From the NCBI GenBank assembly GCA_036939975.1, contig JALLPB010000065.1, forward strand, positions 1-28,188: a DNA stretch of 28,188 bases, read 5' to 3'. The DNA is from Cyclostephanos tholiformis. Its lineage: Eukaryota > Bacillariophyta > Thalassiosirophyceae > Thalassiosirales > Thalassiosiraceae. Shown piece by piece: positions 11,001 to 20,664 of this stretch (its first letter is position 1; each line of letters begins with the position of its first letter). The position numbers and the translations under genes were made by a program. The notes under the pieces are model-generated. The model did no database searches. It saw only the letters and a program-made list of their open reading frames with translations, and was not told the DNA's origin.

Positions 11001-12935
11001 CTCTGTTTACTGATTTTGGGGAGTTCAGGCACTACCATAGCGAGAAAATAGCATACAACAAGATCAATAGAGCAGCTGGAAAGGAAATGGTTGATGTAAG
11101 TCCTTTTCGTAAATTGGTTTTGCGGCGTTTGAGGTTCTACGACAACTCTAAACTTCTGCTACTTATTGTAGTGGCCCACATGCTTATCTCCGAAATCAAT
11201 GACAGAGATTCGTCGACAGGAATTATCTAGAGAGATACTGGTCTCGAAGCTGTTGTTTTCAATTCAAGCATTTGTGTACACATGTTGCGCCGAGGCAGCA
11301 GAAGCGCGAAGGCTACTTCGCAATTCGTCAGAATGCGAGAAACCATCACTTCTTACTAAATATGGCATAGAAAAAGTTTTGCTCGGTGGCGACTTATTGC
11401 TGTTTCCAGAAGCAAACGCATCACTGGAGGAGGGCTGTCAGCCGTTTGGTGGTCGCCTTGGGAAGCTCCGATACCTTTCTCTTGCCTTGATGGTTGCCAC
11501 AAGCCCCGTATCAAAGGAGGTCGTCCAACTTTGCATGACTTTTCCCGAAGCTGAGCGGAATTCATTTGACTTTGGTTCAATAAAGCGTGCGCCTGTGACC
11601 TATCCTATACTTAGCAGTCATATACTCACACATACAACTGGGGCTCTGATTGCAGTGACAGGGCGCGCAAGAGCAGAGGAAGGGAGGTATAGAGTTGGAT
11701 CGTTGGTGAATGACTGCCGAAATTTCATACAAATTGGGCTAGTTGCAAGGGTAGGGCAAGTTCTTCTCGCACGATTGAGGCCAAAGCTCCCTGATGACCT
11801 ATTTTTTTGGGAGCAACGTGTGTGTTCAAGTATCGACAAATTTGTGATACATGATGTGGGGATTGTAGATGCAGATGAACAGGAGTGGCAACATTTTTGT
11901 GTGATGGTTCTTCGTATACTTCTCTCTCCAGTTAAAACTGAGCTAGATCAAGTCCGATGCAATATCACGCCACACCTTTGTCCAAATGATGCAAATGAAG
12001 TATCGCCAGACATTTTGCAAGCGATTGAATCAGCTAAGATTGAGTCAATTTCATTCTTACGAGATTTGTCTCTGATATGTCAAATGCTCATCCCAAACAT
12101 TTTCTGCATGTACCAAGCAAGCCACCCGGATGTTCATTATAAAGACTCAACAGCTATGCTCAAATGCTACACATCCTTGTTTAAGATTGATTGCCGAAGC
12201 AAGATGTTAGACAGTCATCTCCTACAAGAGATAATAAAATCTTGGTATGTTCATTCGACTAGGGAAAACACTAATCAGCTTGAATTTGAACGAGTGTTCC
12301 ACGGAGCTACCTGGCCGGTAACCGTAAGCATTCACCAAAGTGGCACATCAGATACATCTACCAAACTACCTCCTACCAGTTTGCCCTTGCTAGGAAACTG
12401 CTGTTTTTCCGATGCAGAAATTGGCCCCTTTCCCCGTGTTTTGCATTTGCCAAAGTCGTACACGGATTTATACGCAACATTGAGCGAAATGTGTCCCGAC
12501 AATGAGCAAACTGCTGTTTGTTTGGTGTGTGGACAAATTTTGAATGCCGGAGGAAAAGGCGAATGCACAATACATGCATATAGATGCGGAGCTGGAGCTG
12601 GCATTTATTTTCTAGTCCAAGAATGCGTTGGATTGATTATACATGGACGAAAGGCGGCATACATCCACAGCCCCTATGTTGATTTTTATGGTGAAACGCC
12701 ACAATACAGGGGAAGGCCACTCAATTTAGATTTGGATCGATACAACATCATGCAAGGCCTGTGAGTTCTGTGCCTGCCGTTGCGCTTGTAGTTGACATAG
12801 AATCATTTTCTCGTGCACTAACACTACTCTGTCGTTTATACCTCCCCCAATAGGTATCGAGGCCATTTGATTCGAGAGAAGGTAATTGCAGAACGGGCTA
12901 GCACTCGACAGGTCATAATTCCCAACTTTTATTAG
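2009..12935 (+). CDS. UBR1: UBR1/UBR2/PRT6-type N-recognin, RING E3 ubiquitin ligase (13 exons)
   Basis: The family binds destabilising N-termini and ubiquitinates the protein for proteasomal decay. Exons: 2009-2772, 2998-6303, 6381-6475, 6554-7089, 7184-7758, 7839-8076, 8165-8195, 8282-8505, 8577-9008, 9099-9722, 9809-11095, 11172-12760, 12854-12935. All introns are GT-AG and phases match; the sum is 9,783 nt, or 3,260 aa. The UBR box begins near residue 693 (CQYAFKKNDIVWACRTCQVD, GGCCDCGD). A ClpS-like segment follows near 1047 (FLVLHCDDIHFG). Conserved core blocks are FHLPLHRF, IRAGIWKRNG and LKREIIHRLAS. The RING-H2 spans about 2384-2500 (CIVC, CGHAIHKGCC, CPLC). The C-terminal zinc cap starts near 3153 (CLVCG, HSPYVDFYGE, RGRPLNLD). 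The protein is far longer than yeast or human UBR1 (about 1,750-1,950 aa), partly from about 650 N-terminal residues rich in Ser, Asp, Gly and Arg. The start codon is the least certain element. Confidence 0.9.
2161..2209 (+). repeat. TCG/TCA triplet run encoding poly-Ser in UBR exon 1
   Basis: An almost pure TCG/TCA triplet run gives 16 or so consecutive Ser residues after NDP. Similar runs recur at 3349-3402 (Ser), 4089-4139 (Asp/Glu, GAC/GAG) and 4731-4761 (Ser, TCA). They all lie in the non-conserved N-terminal half of the protein or in linkers, never in the UBR box, RING or cap. They are likely polymorphic in length. Confidence 0.8.
8165..8195 (+). other. 31-nt micro-exon of the UBR gene
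   Basis: The long open frame across 7839-8526 is misleading. Switching frame through the introns 8077-8164 (GTAAGA...TTTCAG) and 8196-8281 (GTTAGT...AATAG) restores NLLIHRFGVF, which joins to DFLGFDKAP. RFG at this place is conserved in UBR1-type proteins. The micro-exon starts in phase 0 and ends one base into an Asp codon. Confidence 0.75.
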
Positions 12936-13127
12936 GTGATACTGGGGGCTGTCAAAATAATAGAACTTAGACCTTAAAAATATTTCTGTGAATGAAACAA
13001 AAACATTATGTAGAGCTCTAACTTCTTTCTATGTATTCCTACTGTTGAGTTTGTCCTAACACAGCCAATCGCCAACAATGACCCTCATCACCATGGCTGC
13101 TGATGCTGGATATGGCTCCCTAGCACC

Positions 13128-13640
13128 GCACAGAAGGCCATTTTCCCCAATCCAATGTGTCCAATCAGTGGTGAACAATCCCTTGAGCAAGCAGGGTATA
13201 CTTTTCTTGCACAATGAGAGGGTCTAGACCCTTTAAATGCTCCAATTATGAGGTGAATTCATGGTCATCATCACCTTGCCATCTTAGCATTTTGAGGGTC
13301 ATAGACCCTCTCTCTCGGTAGAAAAACATACCTGCTTGATCGAAGCATCATCCCCCACCAATCCAACATTCCAGATTGGGACAATTGATGGATCACCAGG
13401 ACAATTAATCTTTTTTGTGGAGCTAGGGGGCCATGTCAGGTGTCGGCAGCCATGGTCATGGCTGTGGTGATGGTTTCCTCTCCTAAGAATATTACTGACT
13501 CCATCATAAGTAGCAGGTCGAATATTCAGACAAATAATGGATGGGGGGGGTGCATGGTTTGAATAAGGAATAAATAAAACCTAAAATTAAAGAGATTTAA
13601 ATTTTAAGCAAATTTTTACAGTCACCCACTTAACAGCTGT
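13128..13640 (+). repeat. Diverged direct duplication, copy 1
   Basis: It starts CACAGAAGGCCATTTT, carries a hairpin at 13216-13313 and ends in a block with GACAAATAATGGATGGGG and AGCAAATTTTTACAGTCACC. The same blocks occur in the same order at 14097-14340. Copy 1 has about 200 bp extra between the hairpin and the end block, including a CAGCCATGGTCATGGCTG palindrome near 13447-13465. Confidence 0.65.
13216..13313. repeat. Imperfect hairpin in duplication copy 1
   Basis: The arm 13216-13241 (contains GAGGGTCTAGACCC and AAATGCT) pairs with 13286-13313 (contains AGCATTTTGAGGGTC and ATAGACCCTC). The loop contains a smaller inverted repeat, AGGTGA/TCACCT. Confidence 0.65.
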
Positions 13641-14096
13641 CTTAGTTTTGGCGGGAGAAAAACTCGTACTTTTTGGGAGGTGAATACGTAATTTCTATGT
13701 AGGAATAGTACAATATGTTTTTCCAGAATAAACTTGGTGTGCCAAAATCTACTATACAACACAACACACAATTAGATTTTTAACTAGCGCAAAACAAGAT
13801 TATCAGCAAAATGCTCTTCTTACATCATCAATATGAAGAGCTTTGCAAAAATAGGAAAGTACCACACAAAAGCCTTGAGTCTAGTACGTTCAATGTCAAA
13901 CTCTGTGAATGGACAAAAATTCGATAAGAAACTACAGTACTACTTAGTAGCTACTCTAAAAAATGGATGGTGGCTACCATCCAAAGCTGTTAAAACTAAT
14001 AATAATAATACTGTCCAATAACTTCGCTCCTGACCTACCATTGGGATCAAAGATCAAAGGAATCAGTAGTAGTATTGTGTAGATTAGCTTTGCCAC

Positions 14097-14340
14097 ACAG
14101 AAGGCCATTTTTCCAATCCAACCTGTGGGGTATTTTTTTCTTGCAAAACGAGTCTAGATCATTAAAATGCTCCAATGCCAAGACAAATTCATGGCCTTCA
14201 CTGCCTTGGCCATTGGAGCATTTGAGGGCTATAGACTCCCCAGAATAACTGAATCTGTCTAATTTTTAGACAAAAGTTGATGGGGGGTCATGGTCTAAAT
14301 TAGGATTAAATTTATGCAAATTTTGGCAGCCACCCAGTGT
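14097..14340 (+). repeat. Diverged direct duplication, copy 2 (shorter)
   Basis: It starts CACAGAAGGCCATTTTTCC, has the hairpin 14150-14238 and ends in a block with GACAAAAGTTGATGGGG and GCAAATTTTGGCAGCCACCC. Order and orientation match 13128-13640. It lacks the middle segment of copy 1. Confidence 0.65.
14150..14238. repeat. Long imperfect hairpin in duplication copy 2
   Basis: The arm 14150-14182 (GAGTCTAGATC..., ATGCTCCAATGCCAAG) pairs with 14205-14238 (CTTGGCCATTGGAGCAT..., CTATAGACTC). The stem is about 33 bp with a 22-nt loop. The stem bases are better paired than in copy 1 although the flanks have diverged, so pairing may have been maintained, or copy 2 may be closer to the original. 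Confidence 0.7.
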
Positions 14341-14405
14341 TTGCCAGATTGACTCATTGTTGCCAGATTGACTCATAACAACAAAATTTTGCCAAATTGA
14401 CTCAT
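14341..14405 (+). repeat. Short tandem repeat, three copies of a 17-mer
   Basis: TTGCCAGATTGACTCAT occurs at 14341-14357 and 14360-14376. A one-mismatch copy (TTGCCAAATTGACTCAT) is at 14389-14405. The array immediately follows the end of duplication copy 2. Confidence 0.75.
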
Positions 14406-14705
14406 TTTTTTATCTTGATTTATAAATTGACTATTGCATTGAACAGGAAGTAGGCTTAGATTTTTCTTGATGCAATGAGCTTTGTAAAAATCAGAATATA
14501 TTTCACGAGAGCTGAAGTAATTGTGCATTCAACAAGCTATGAAACAAGTCTGCAATCTGAAATTTGTTGACAAAAACTGTGGTACCACAAAACCATTGTA
14601 TAAAGTTGACAGTTGTGACCATCAATTGGAGTTGAGGGAATACAAGCCAACAACACCACTCTCCTCAAGCAAATTTAACAGGGGGGGTGACACAGAAATA
14701 TGAGA

Positions 14706-14911
14706 GCAAGAAAGCTAAGACTATTTCTTAAACATCAAAAGGTCAAGATTAATATTTAGACTTGACTTTTTGATGTTAAAGAAATACACTAACCTTTCAA
14801 CATAGGAATCTGTAGAAGTTATACTCAGTTCCGAACTAGACTTGACTTTTTGATGTTTAAGAAAGAGACTTAGCTTTTTGCAGTCTATTTCTTAAACACC
14901 AATCAAGTCTA
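14706..14911. repeat. Cluster of four related inverted-repeat arms (two adjacent hairpins)
   Basis: Four arms share a core like CTTGACTTTTTGATGTTTAA: A at 14706-14747 (reverse), B at 14761-14786 (forward), C at 14841-14881 (forward) and D at 14882-14911 (reverse, more diverged). A pairs with B across a 13-nt loop, and C pairs with D. A also matches the reverse complement of C over about 41 bp with one gap and three mismatches. This looks like a foldback element that was duplicated internally. Confidence 0.7.
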
Positions 14912-16516
14912 ATCTTCAACCTATTAGCTGTTAATACTTAACAAAAACGCTTCAAAACCTTGCTTACTTTAAGATTAATTTCCATCAATGACACAAGTCT
15001 TGCAAAAAGCATAAGCGGTATTGGATTCCATCAAATCCATTCCAGTAAAGCAACATGAAGTACTGCAAATGAACCGTGGAGACTTGGTGATCAATCAAGA
15101 TGGATAGGTTGGATTTGCAGTAGGATAATTAATAGAAGAGTTGAAAGATTTTGGTTGAATTGATGCTTTAGATGATTTATGACCAAAGTAAAATGATGAG
15201 GAAATTGCCCATACATGTGATTGTAAAACCTCCTGACATACAGAGCTTGAATAATAACTCAAACTGCACAATAAAAGAAGCAATCACAAACATTTCACAT
15301 CAGTTGAAATATTCGAATTGTTATACAGATATACAGTCATGATGAATGAAAAATTTGATGCCAAGAAGATGCTGTCAGTTGAATTGATTTCTCAAATCAG
15401 CTGAACTGATTGTTCAATTCAATTCAGTGTTGAAATAACAGTTGCTGTAGACATCATATGAGGGTTTAGGTGACATCCAACTGAAGGTGGAATGAAATGA
15501 TACTCTCTCTGTTTGGTAACAAGGGGTGGCCTTCTTGAATCAACCAAATGGAGCTGTTACATTAAGCTTTGGAAAGGTTGATTGGTAAGAGGCAAAAATG
15601 GCTTGATTCAGGAGTAAATAGCTGAATAAGAAGGTCATACTCAACAAAACTAGGGGGGCAACCATAAAAAATCACTAGTTAAATAGGGTTATCCCTTATT
15701 TAAATCCAAAACCAGAATTGCAGTCTTGCTGTCTGCCCCCCCCTTTTTTTGAGTGAGCTTCCTGCACTTTCAAAACTGAAGCCTGTAAACAAGAAACCAA
15801 GCTTGGGCAAGGGATGTCTGCTGAGGTGCGCTTTCCTGACAATTTTGTTGAGTACCTCCCCCCCCCCACCCCCCATTGGCCGTGCATCAAGTCCGCTCCT
15901 AGTGATTCCCCCACATTGATTTGTGCAATGCAGCGGCAGGGGGGCTAAACTTGCTCATGCAGCTGCATGGGCAAGTTTTGTCTTTTTTTTATTGCAGCAA
16001 ACTTGTGCATACGAGTAAGCATGATTCATTGACAAGAAACCATTTCAATCATTTTGCACCCATTGTCTCCATCTCCCCTGCCCTCCAAACCTGATAATAC
16101 CCCCCCCTCCACTGCCCACACCCCCTTCCCTCAACAACCTATGAAGGTGCATGTGGGGCCTGTGTTGTCACAGATTTCCTGGGGTTGCACTGCTCTCCCT
16201 ATTTTTGCAGCACGTGGCACCGTGGATAGGTGTTAAGTGGCAGAAGAAGGCCATCATCTTCATCTTTAATCAAGTAATAGGTTGGCCAGTGCTAGGTACA
16301 CAGTCATTGCCCCCATTTTGACATGGATGCGTGCCACAATATTTGAGAGACATCATCTACTTCTGCATGACAACATTATCCATCATCAGAAACGTAAAAT
16401 AATTTAACCTTAACAGCTTAACAGCTATTGACGTTCGTGAACATCAAATTTTTTACGAGCTTCGTAGATGCGTAGTTTCACCACGAATTTTTATCCGTTC
16501 ACAGAGTTAGATAGCN

Positions 16517-16673
16517 AGCAGTAGCAGTAGCAGTAGCAGTAGCAGTAGCAGTAGCAGTAGCAGTAGCAGTAGCAGTAGCGGTAGCGGTAGCGGTAGCAGT
16601 AGCGGTAGCAGTAGCAGTAGCAGTAGCAGTAGCGGTAGCAGTAGCAGTAGCAGTAGCAGTAGCAGTAGCAGTA
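16517..16673. repeat. (AGTAGC)n microsatellite with GGTAGC variants
   Basis: About 26 tandem hexamers are present, with a central cluster of GGTAGC variants around 16577-16640. An ambiguous base (n) at 16516 directly precedes it, which suggests the repeat edge was unresolved in the assembly. Confidence 0.9.
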
Positions 16674-17357
16674 TCTAGTCCTCCTGTTTAGAGTAACACC
16701 TACTAACTTTGTTTTACTGTAGTCAATGCATTCCATTCAAAGTTGTGTACAAGCACAATTGTATAAAGCTTAAATTTCAATCAATCAATCAATGGGTGAT
16801 GTGCTTGTGCCGAGTCTCTGGGCAAACAGTTCTTGCTACGAAGGAATTTATCTTGAAGCCCCTACACACATACACCCCACTCATGTGCTTGCCAAAGCAA
16901 TGAATAGTGTGAACTTTGATTGTTTCTCACAATGAGGGAATGCATCTTTTTCAAAGCTGGTGTAAAATCTGCCAATCAATTCCTGGTTACTCTAAAGGGG
17001 TCTCAATCATTCAATGGATGTTTTAGAGCAATTAAGTGCTTAAGAGTCATGGGGAAATAAGATCCTTACTTGTTGTGACATTTAGTAGGAGAGGCCACCA
17101 ATCACCATGGTTCCTCTGAAGGACAAATCTGGAATCTGGCATTTAAAGATTGACAGATAACGATGGTCACCACCATCCATTTTTTAGAGTAGCTATGAAG
17201 CACCATTATTTCTTAGCGATTTTTTGTCCATTTACAGAGTTTGATAATGCATTGAATGCACTAAAACCTCAGCTTTCACACGGTATTTTCCTAATTTTGC
17301 AAACCTCTCTCATCAATGGCATAAGAACAGCATTTTGCCACACAATTTTTGTGCTAC

Positions 17358-17572
17358 CGTATTCACCGGGGCATAAGCACCACTTCCCGCCAAAATGTTT
17401 TTGGATGTATCTCCTCGAAACTTGCCCCCCTGAAAAATTACAGAACGAATTCCAACGCAGAATTTAATGACAAATCCGCTGGGGGTGTAAAATTTTGATT
17501 TTTATCTACCTCTACGTACCAAACTGCAAAAGAAATTTGGCAGGAAGCGGTGCTTATGCCCCGGTGAATACG
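17358..17572. mobile_element. MITE-like non-autonomous element with 37-bp terminal inverted repeats
   Basis: The left arm 17358-17394 begins CGTATTCACCGGGGCATAAG. The right arm 17536-17572 is its reverse complement with two mismatches in 37. The 215-bp element has no coding content; a 105-codon frame across its left half is accidental. The flanks CTAC and TTAC could be a degraded 4-bp target duplication, which is weak evidence. The right end lies 122 bp upstream of the PPR start codon. Confidence 0.8.
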
Positions 17573-17694
17573 TTACTTATCTCCTGATATTAGAAGATAC
17601 TATGCTTCATGGGTCTTGGGACGGGGGGATCTCGGATCTCATCAATCGTGCCATCACCATCGATCGTCGGCGAGAGAGAAGATAGTGTGAACCG

Positions 17695-20319
17695 ATGGCG
17701 CCTCGGCTCTCGATATTGTTGTCCATCTTCCTTATCTCGTCCCGGTCTCGCCTGACGACGATGGCGCTTTCGACCAATGCCAATATAGTTGCGTCGCAGT
17801 CGTCGGGGGGGGGTACGGCGGATCATCATCGCCCTCGTCATCTACCTCCTGGCGTTCGTCGACATCATCAGCATCCTCTTCAGCGCACAAGGCATAATCC
17901 TCGGGGGGGGGGCAGAGGCGGAGGCGTCGACCACGACGCCGAGTCGGCGAATGCGCGGCTCAGGATGGAAGAGGCGACCTTGGTCGAGGGGCTGTTGCGA
18001 GACGCCGTAGTCGTAGCTAGTCTCGTAGATCGCCACATCGACGACGAGGGTGGGAGGATGCTATTATTCCCTTCGGTCCGACAGTGCAACTCAGGTAAAA
18101 GAATGAACCCCCTCGAATGCCCCAGTCTTATTTTCATCCTGTCCTCGTTCATCCTCATCCTCCTTCATCCACACACACCCCACCCACGCACGTCGTTGGT
18201 TTTCGTTGCAGCGCTCGCAACGTTTGGCAATGTGGGAGAGTTTCAACGTGCTCTGAGGCTGTTCGCGCAGATGAGGAAGTCGGTGTCACTCCTCGGGAGA
18301 TAAAATCGTGGTAAAATGTCGTCGTCACCGTCTACGATGACTCGATCCTCCCACTCGACCTCCCACCCCAACGTCGATGCATCGCAGGTCGACGACCATG
18401 GCGAATGCGACGCAGGGGGCGTCCGCGACAACCTTGGCCGAACGACCACCGCCACGACACCCGTCGTGGACCTGGTATCGGACCCTCTGAAGCCGACCTT
18501 GGTCACTTACTCGGCCCTGATGTCGAGGGCGGTCAGTCTCGGCAAGCCAAGGGTGGTGCTCCGTTTGTGGAATCTCATGCGTAGCCAGCGGAATTTCTAC
18601 ACCAGGGTCCATCACGCCGATGGCGACGTCGCCGTCAATGACGACGTCGTGATCCCGGACGTCATATTCTGCAATACCCTAATGAACGCTTACGCGAAGC
18701 TCGGCGATCACGAGTTGGCGAGGTCGATATTGAACGCAATGGTGGACGGAATACCCCCCACCCAGCCGACGGTCGTCACCTACAACACGCTCACGGACGC
18801 ATGCAAGGTGGCGGGGGAACTGGGAGAGGCACTGGAGGTACTCGACTTGATGACCTCGCGCACGGATGTCACCGGGGACGCGTCGTTGCTACCGGACGCA
18901 CGGATGTACACCATACATCAATCCACCGTGGCGCGCAAATCAAGGAGGGGGGGGGAGAGCAATGGCGCTTTCTCCGCTCATCGAGACGTGCGATCCGGAG
19001 GGGAGAAAGATCCGGACGAGGCGTTCACGCTTTTATATCGGATGATTGGGGACGGCATCGCTCCCAATGGAATGACGTACTGCGCCCTCATAGATTTTTG
19101 TGGGAGATGCGGTCGTATCGACCTCGCCTTGGCCGGATTGCGCATTATGCTGAAGCAGAAATCGAGCGGGGGACGGGATTGGGGGGGAGGATCCGCGTAT
19201 CATCATCAGGCGCTGTTCAACGAGGTTGGAGCGTGGACTGCCGCAATCAACGCTTGTGGAAAGTCCGGACGAACTGACACGGCGATAAGACTTTTCCGAA
19301 CGATGCAGAAGTATGGCGTTAAGCCGAACTCGGTTACGTGCGGTTGTTTGACGGATTGTCTTCTTAAGGCGTCCCCGATTAGAATTGCGGAGACCCTTGA
19401 GGTGCTCCAGTACATGAAAAGTGAATCACTTGTCCCCGGCGAGGTCATGTATATGAGCTTGATGGGCATTGCGTTGACATTGGCTGACAAAGGCGTCATC
19501 CAAAAAGACGGTCTGCAGGTGAAGATCGTGAACAAATTCAATGAGCCAAGTGGGAGATCCTCATTGGAATCTGGAGGCACGACGCCAGAGGCGATCGTGC
19601 TATATGCAGAATTGATGCGCTGTCTAATCCAAGAAGGCAATGACTCATCGATGCTCATGAAGGTGTTCATCATATTTCAGATGATGAGGAATGCAGGCGC
19701 GACGCCCGATTTAGCCTGTTACAACGCGCTCCTTCGAGCCTGTGCCATCAGCGGCGACATTGAAAAGACGCATGATGTGCTTCGTTGGATGAACGCCGAC
19801 GGGATCGAACTGACACCGAATACCTGGAGGGGGACTCTTAAGGCGGCAAGGAAGGTGAAAAGATCTGACGTCGCAGATTTCGTATGGGATGCAGCCGTGA
19901 CATACCCCAACAAGGACGTGGTTCCATTCACGCCGCAAGTGTCGGACGTAGAACTGCTAATGAGCATTTACGTGAGTGAACTTGGGGGTACCAGTGGTGA
20001 CCATGCCTCGCGGAATATCCTGAATAGGAAAGTGATTTCATTGTACGAGGGGATAACATCTAAATCGGAAGAGAGAGGACTTCACCATGAATCACTTTGC
20101 GTGGACGAAATAGAAGAGAATCAAGATTTCATGCTATCGGTCCTACGGGCGGCTGTTTCTATTGAGCTGCACGGTCCTACTACCAAAGAAAGGAGCGCCG
20201 CGAGAGACCTCGCATGCGAAATTGCCGGACTAGAGGTGTTCCAGCAACGTCTGCATATCGTGGATAGGGCAAGCAAGAAGGCGCTTCAGCTAGCACAGCA
20301 CTGGTTGCACAGCTACTGA
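17695..20319 (+). CDS. P-type pentatricopeptide repeat (PPR) protein, probably organellar
   Basis: PPR proteins bind RNA in mitochondria or plastids and guide its processing, stability or translation. Model: exons 17695-18094, 18212-18282 and 18388-20319 give 800 aa. The first intron (GTAAAA...TTGCAG) joins CNS to ALATFGNVGEFQRALRLF, a clear PPR helix pair. The second intron (GTGTCA...TCGCAG, 105 bp) is tentative and removes an in-frame TAA at 18301. About nine or ten PPR motifs follow from residue 133 to 690, for example PTLVTYSALMS, PDVIFCNTLMNAYAKLG, PTVVTYNTLTDACKVAGELG, PNGMTYCALIDFCGRCG, WTAAINACGKSGRTDTAIRL and PDLACYNALLRACAISG. There is no DYW or SMR domain. The N-terminus (LSILLSIFLISSRSR) could be a targeting peptide. 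Low-complexity inserts interrupt some motifs. The gene converges on the ABC gene, 345 bp apart. Confidence 0.8.
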
Positions 20320-20664
20320 AAAAGGTCTGGATAGAGCTGTACAGGATAGGTGAGATGCTGCCAGGGGGGTTTCGATATAGTGCCACAGCGTTGGCGGCGG
20401 CAGTCACTATTTTGCATCGTCTTTGACCCTCCCGTGCCGTCAATGGTCGTCGCGGTAGAACGATGCCGGGAGAGGCAGTTTCGTAGCACAGTGATTTAGC
20501 AAATCGAACGAACAATGCCTCTGAAGTTGATGCGAGCTGATAAATGTTAATAACAACTCCAAAGAAATACTTTGTTTCTGTAACAGCGTTTCGTTAGCCG
20601 CAGGATGACTTGTGACTTGCATCCTTTGATCCAGCATTGAAATGGCACCAATCGTATCCGAAAC
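20320..20664. other. Intergenic region between convergent PPR and ABC genes
   Basis: This must contain both 3' UTRs. I see no coding frame with domain content, no repeat and no clear structured element. Confidence 0.5.

Larger units (their letters stand above)
12936..17357. other. Gene-poor intergenic stretch with repeats
   Basis: About 4.4 kb has only short frames that lack recognisable domains and have AT-rich, noncoding-looking composition. The identifiable content is a diverged direct duplication with hairpins (13128-14340), a short tandem repeat (14341-14405), a cluster of inverted repeats (14706-14911) and a microsatellite (16517-16673). In 14912-16510 and 16680-17357 I see nothing beyond C-runs (15859-15873, 16099-16107) and minor palindromes. 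Confidence 0.6.

Noticed and set aside
13833..14703. Short plus-strand frames of about 60 codons (13833-14021, 14521-14703)
   Set aside because: AT-rich, no recognisable domain, located in the repeat-bearing intergenic region.
16491..16736. Minus-strand frame of Cys-Tyr repeats
   Set aside because: It is a translation of the (AGTAGC)n microsatellite and crosses an ambiguous base.
17150..17467. 105-codon plus-strand frame
   Set aside because: It runs into the MITE's left inverted repeat and has no domain; the mix of unique and transposon sequence shows it is chance.
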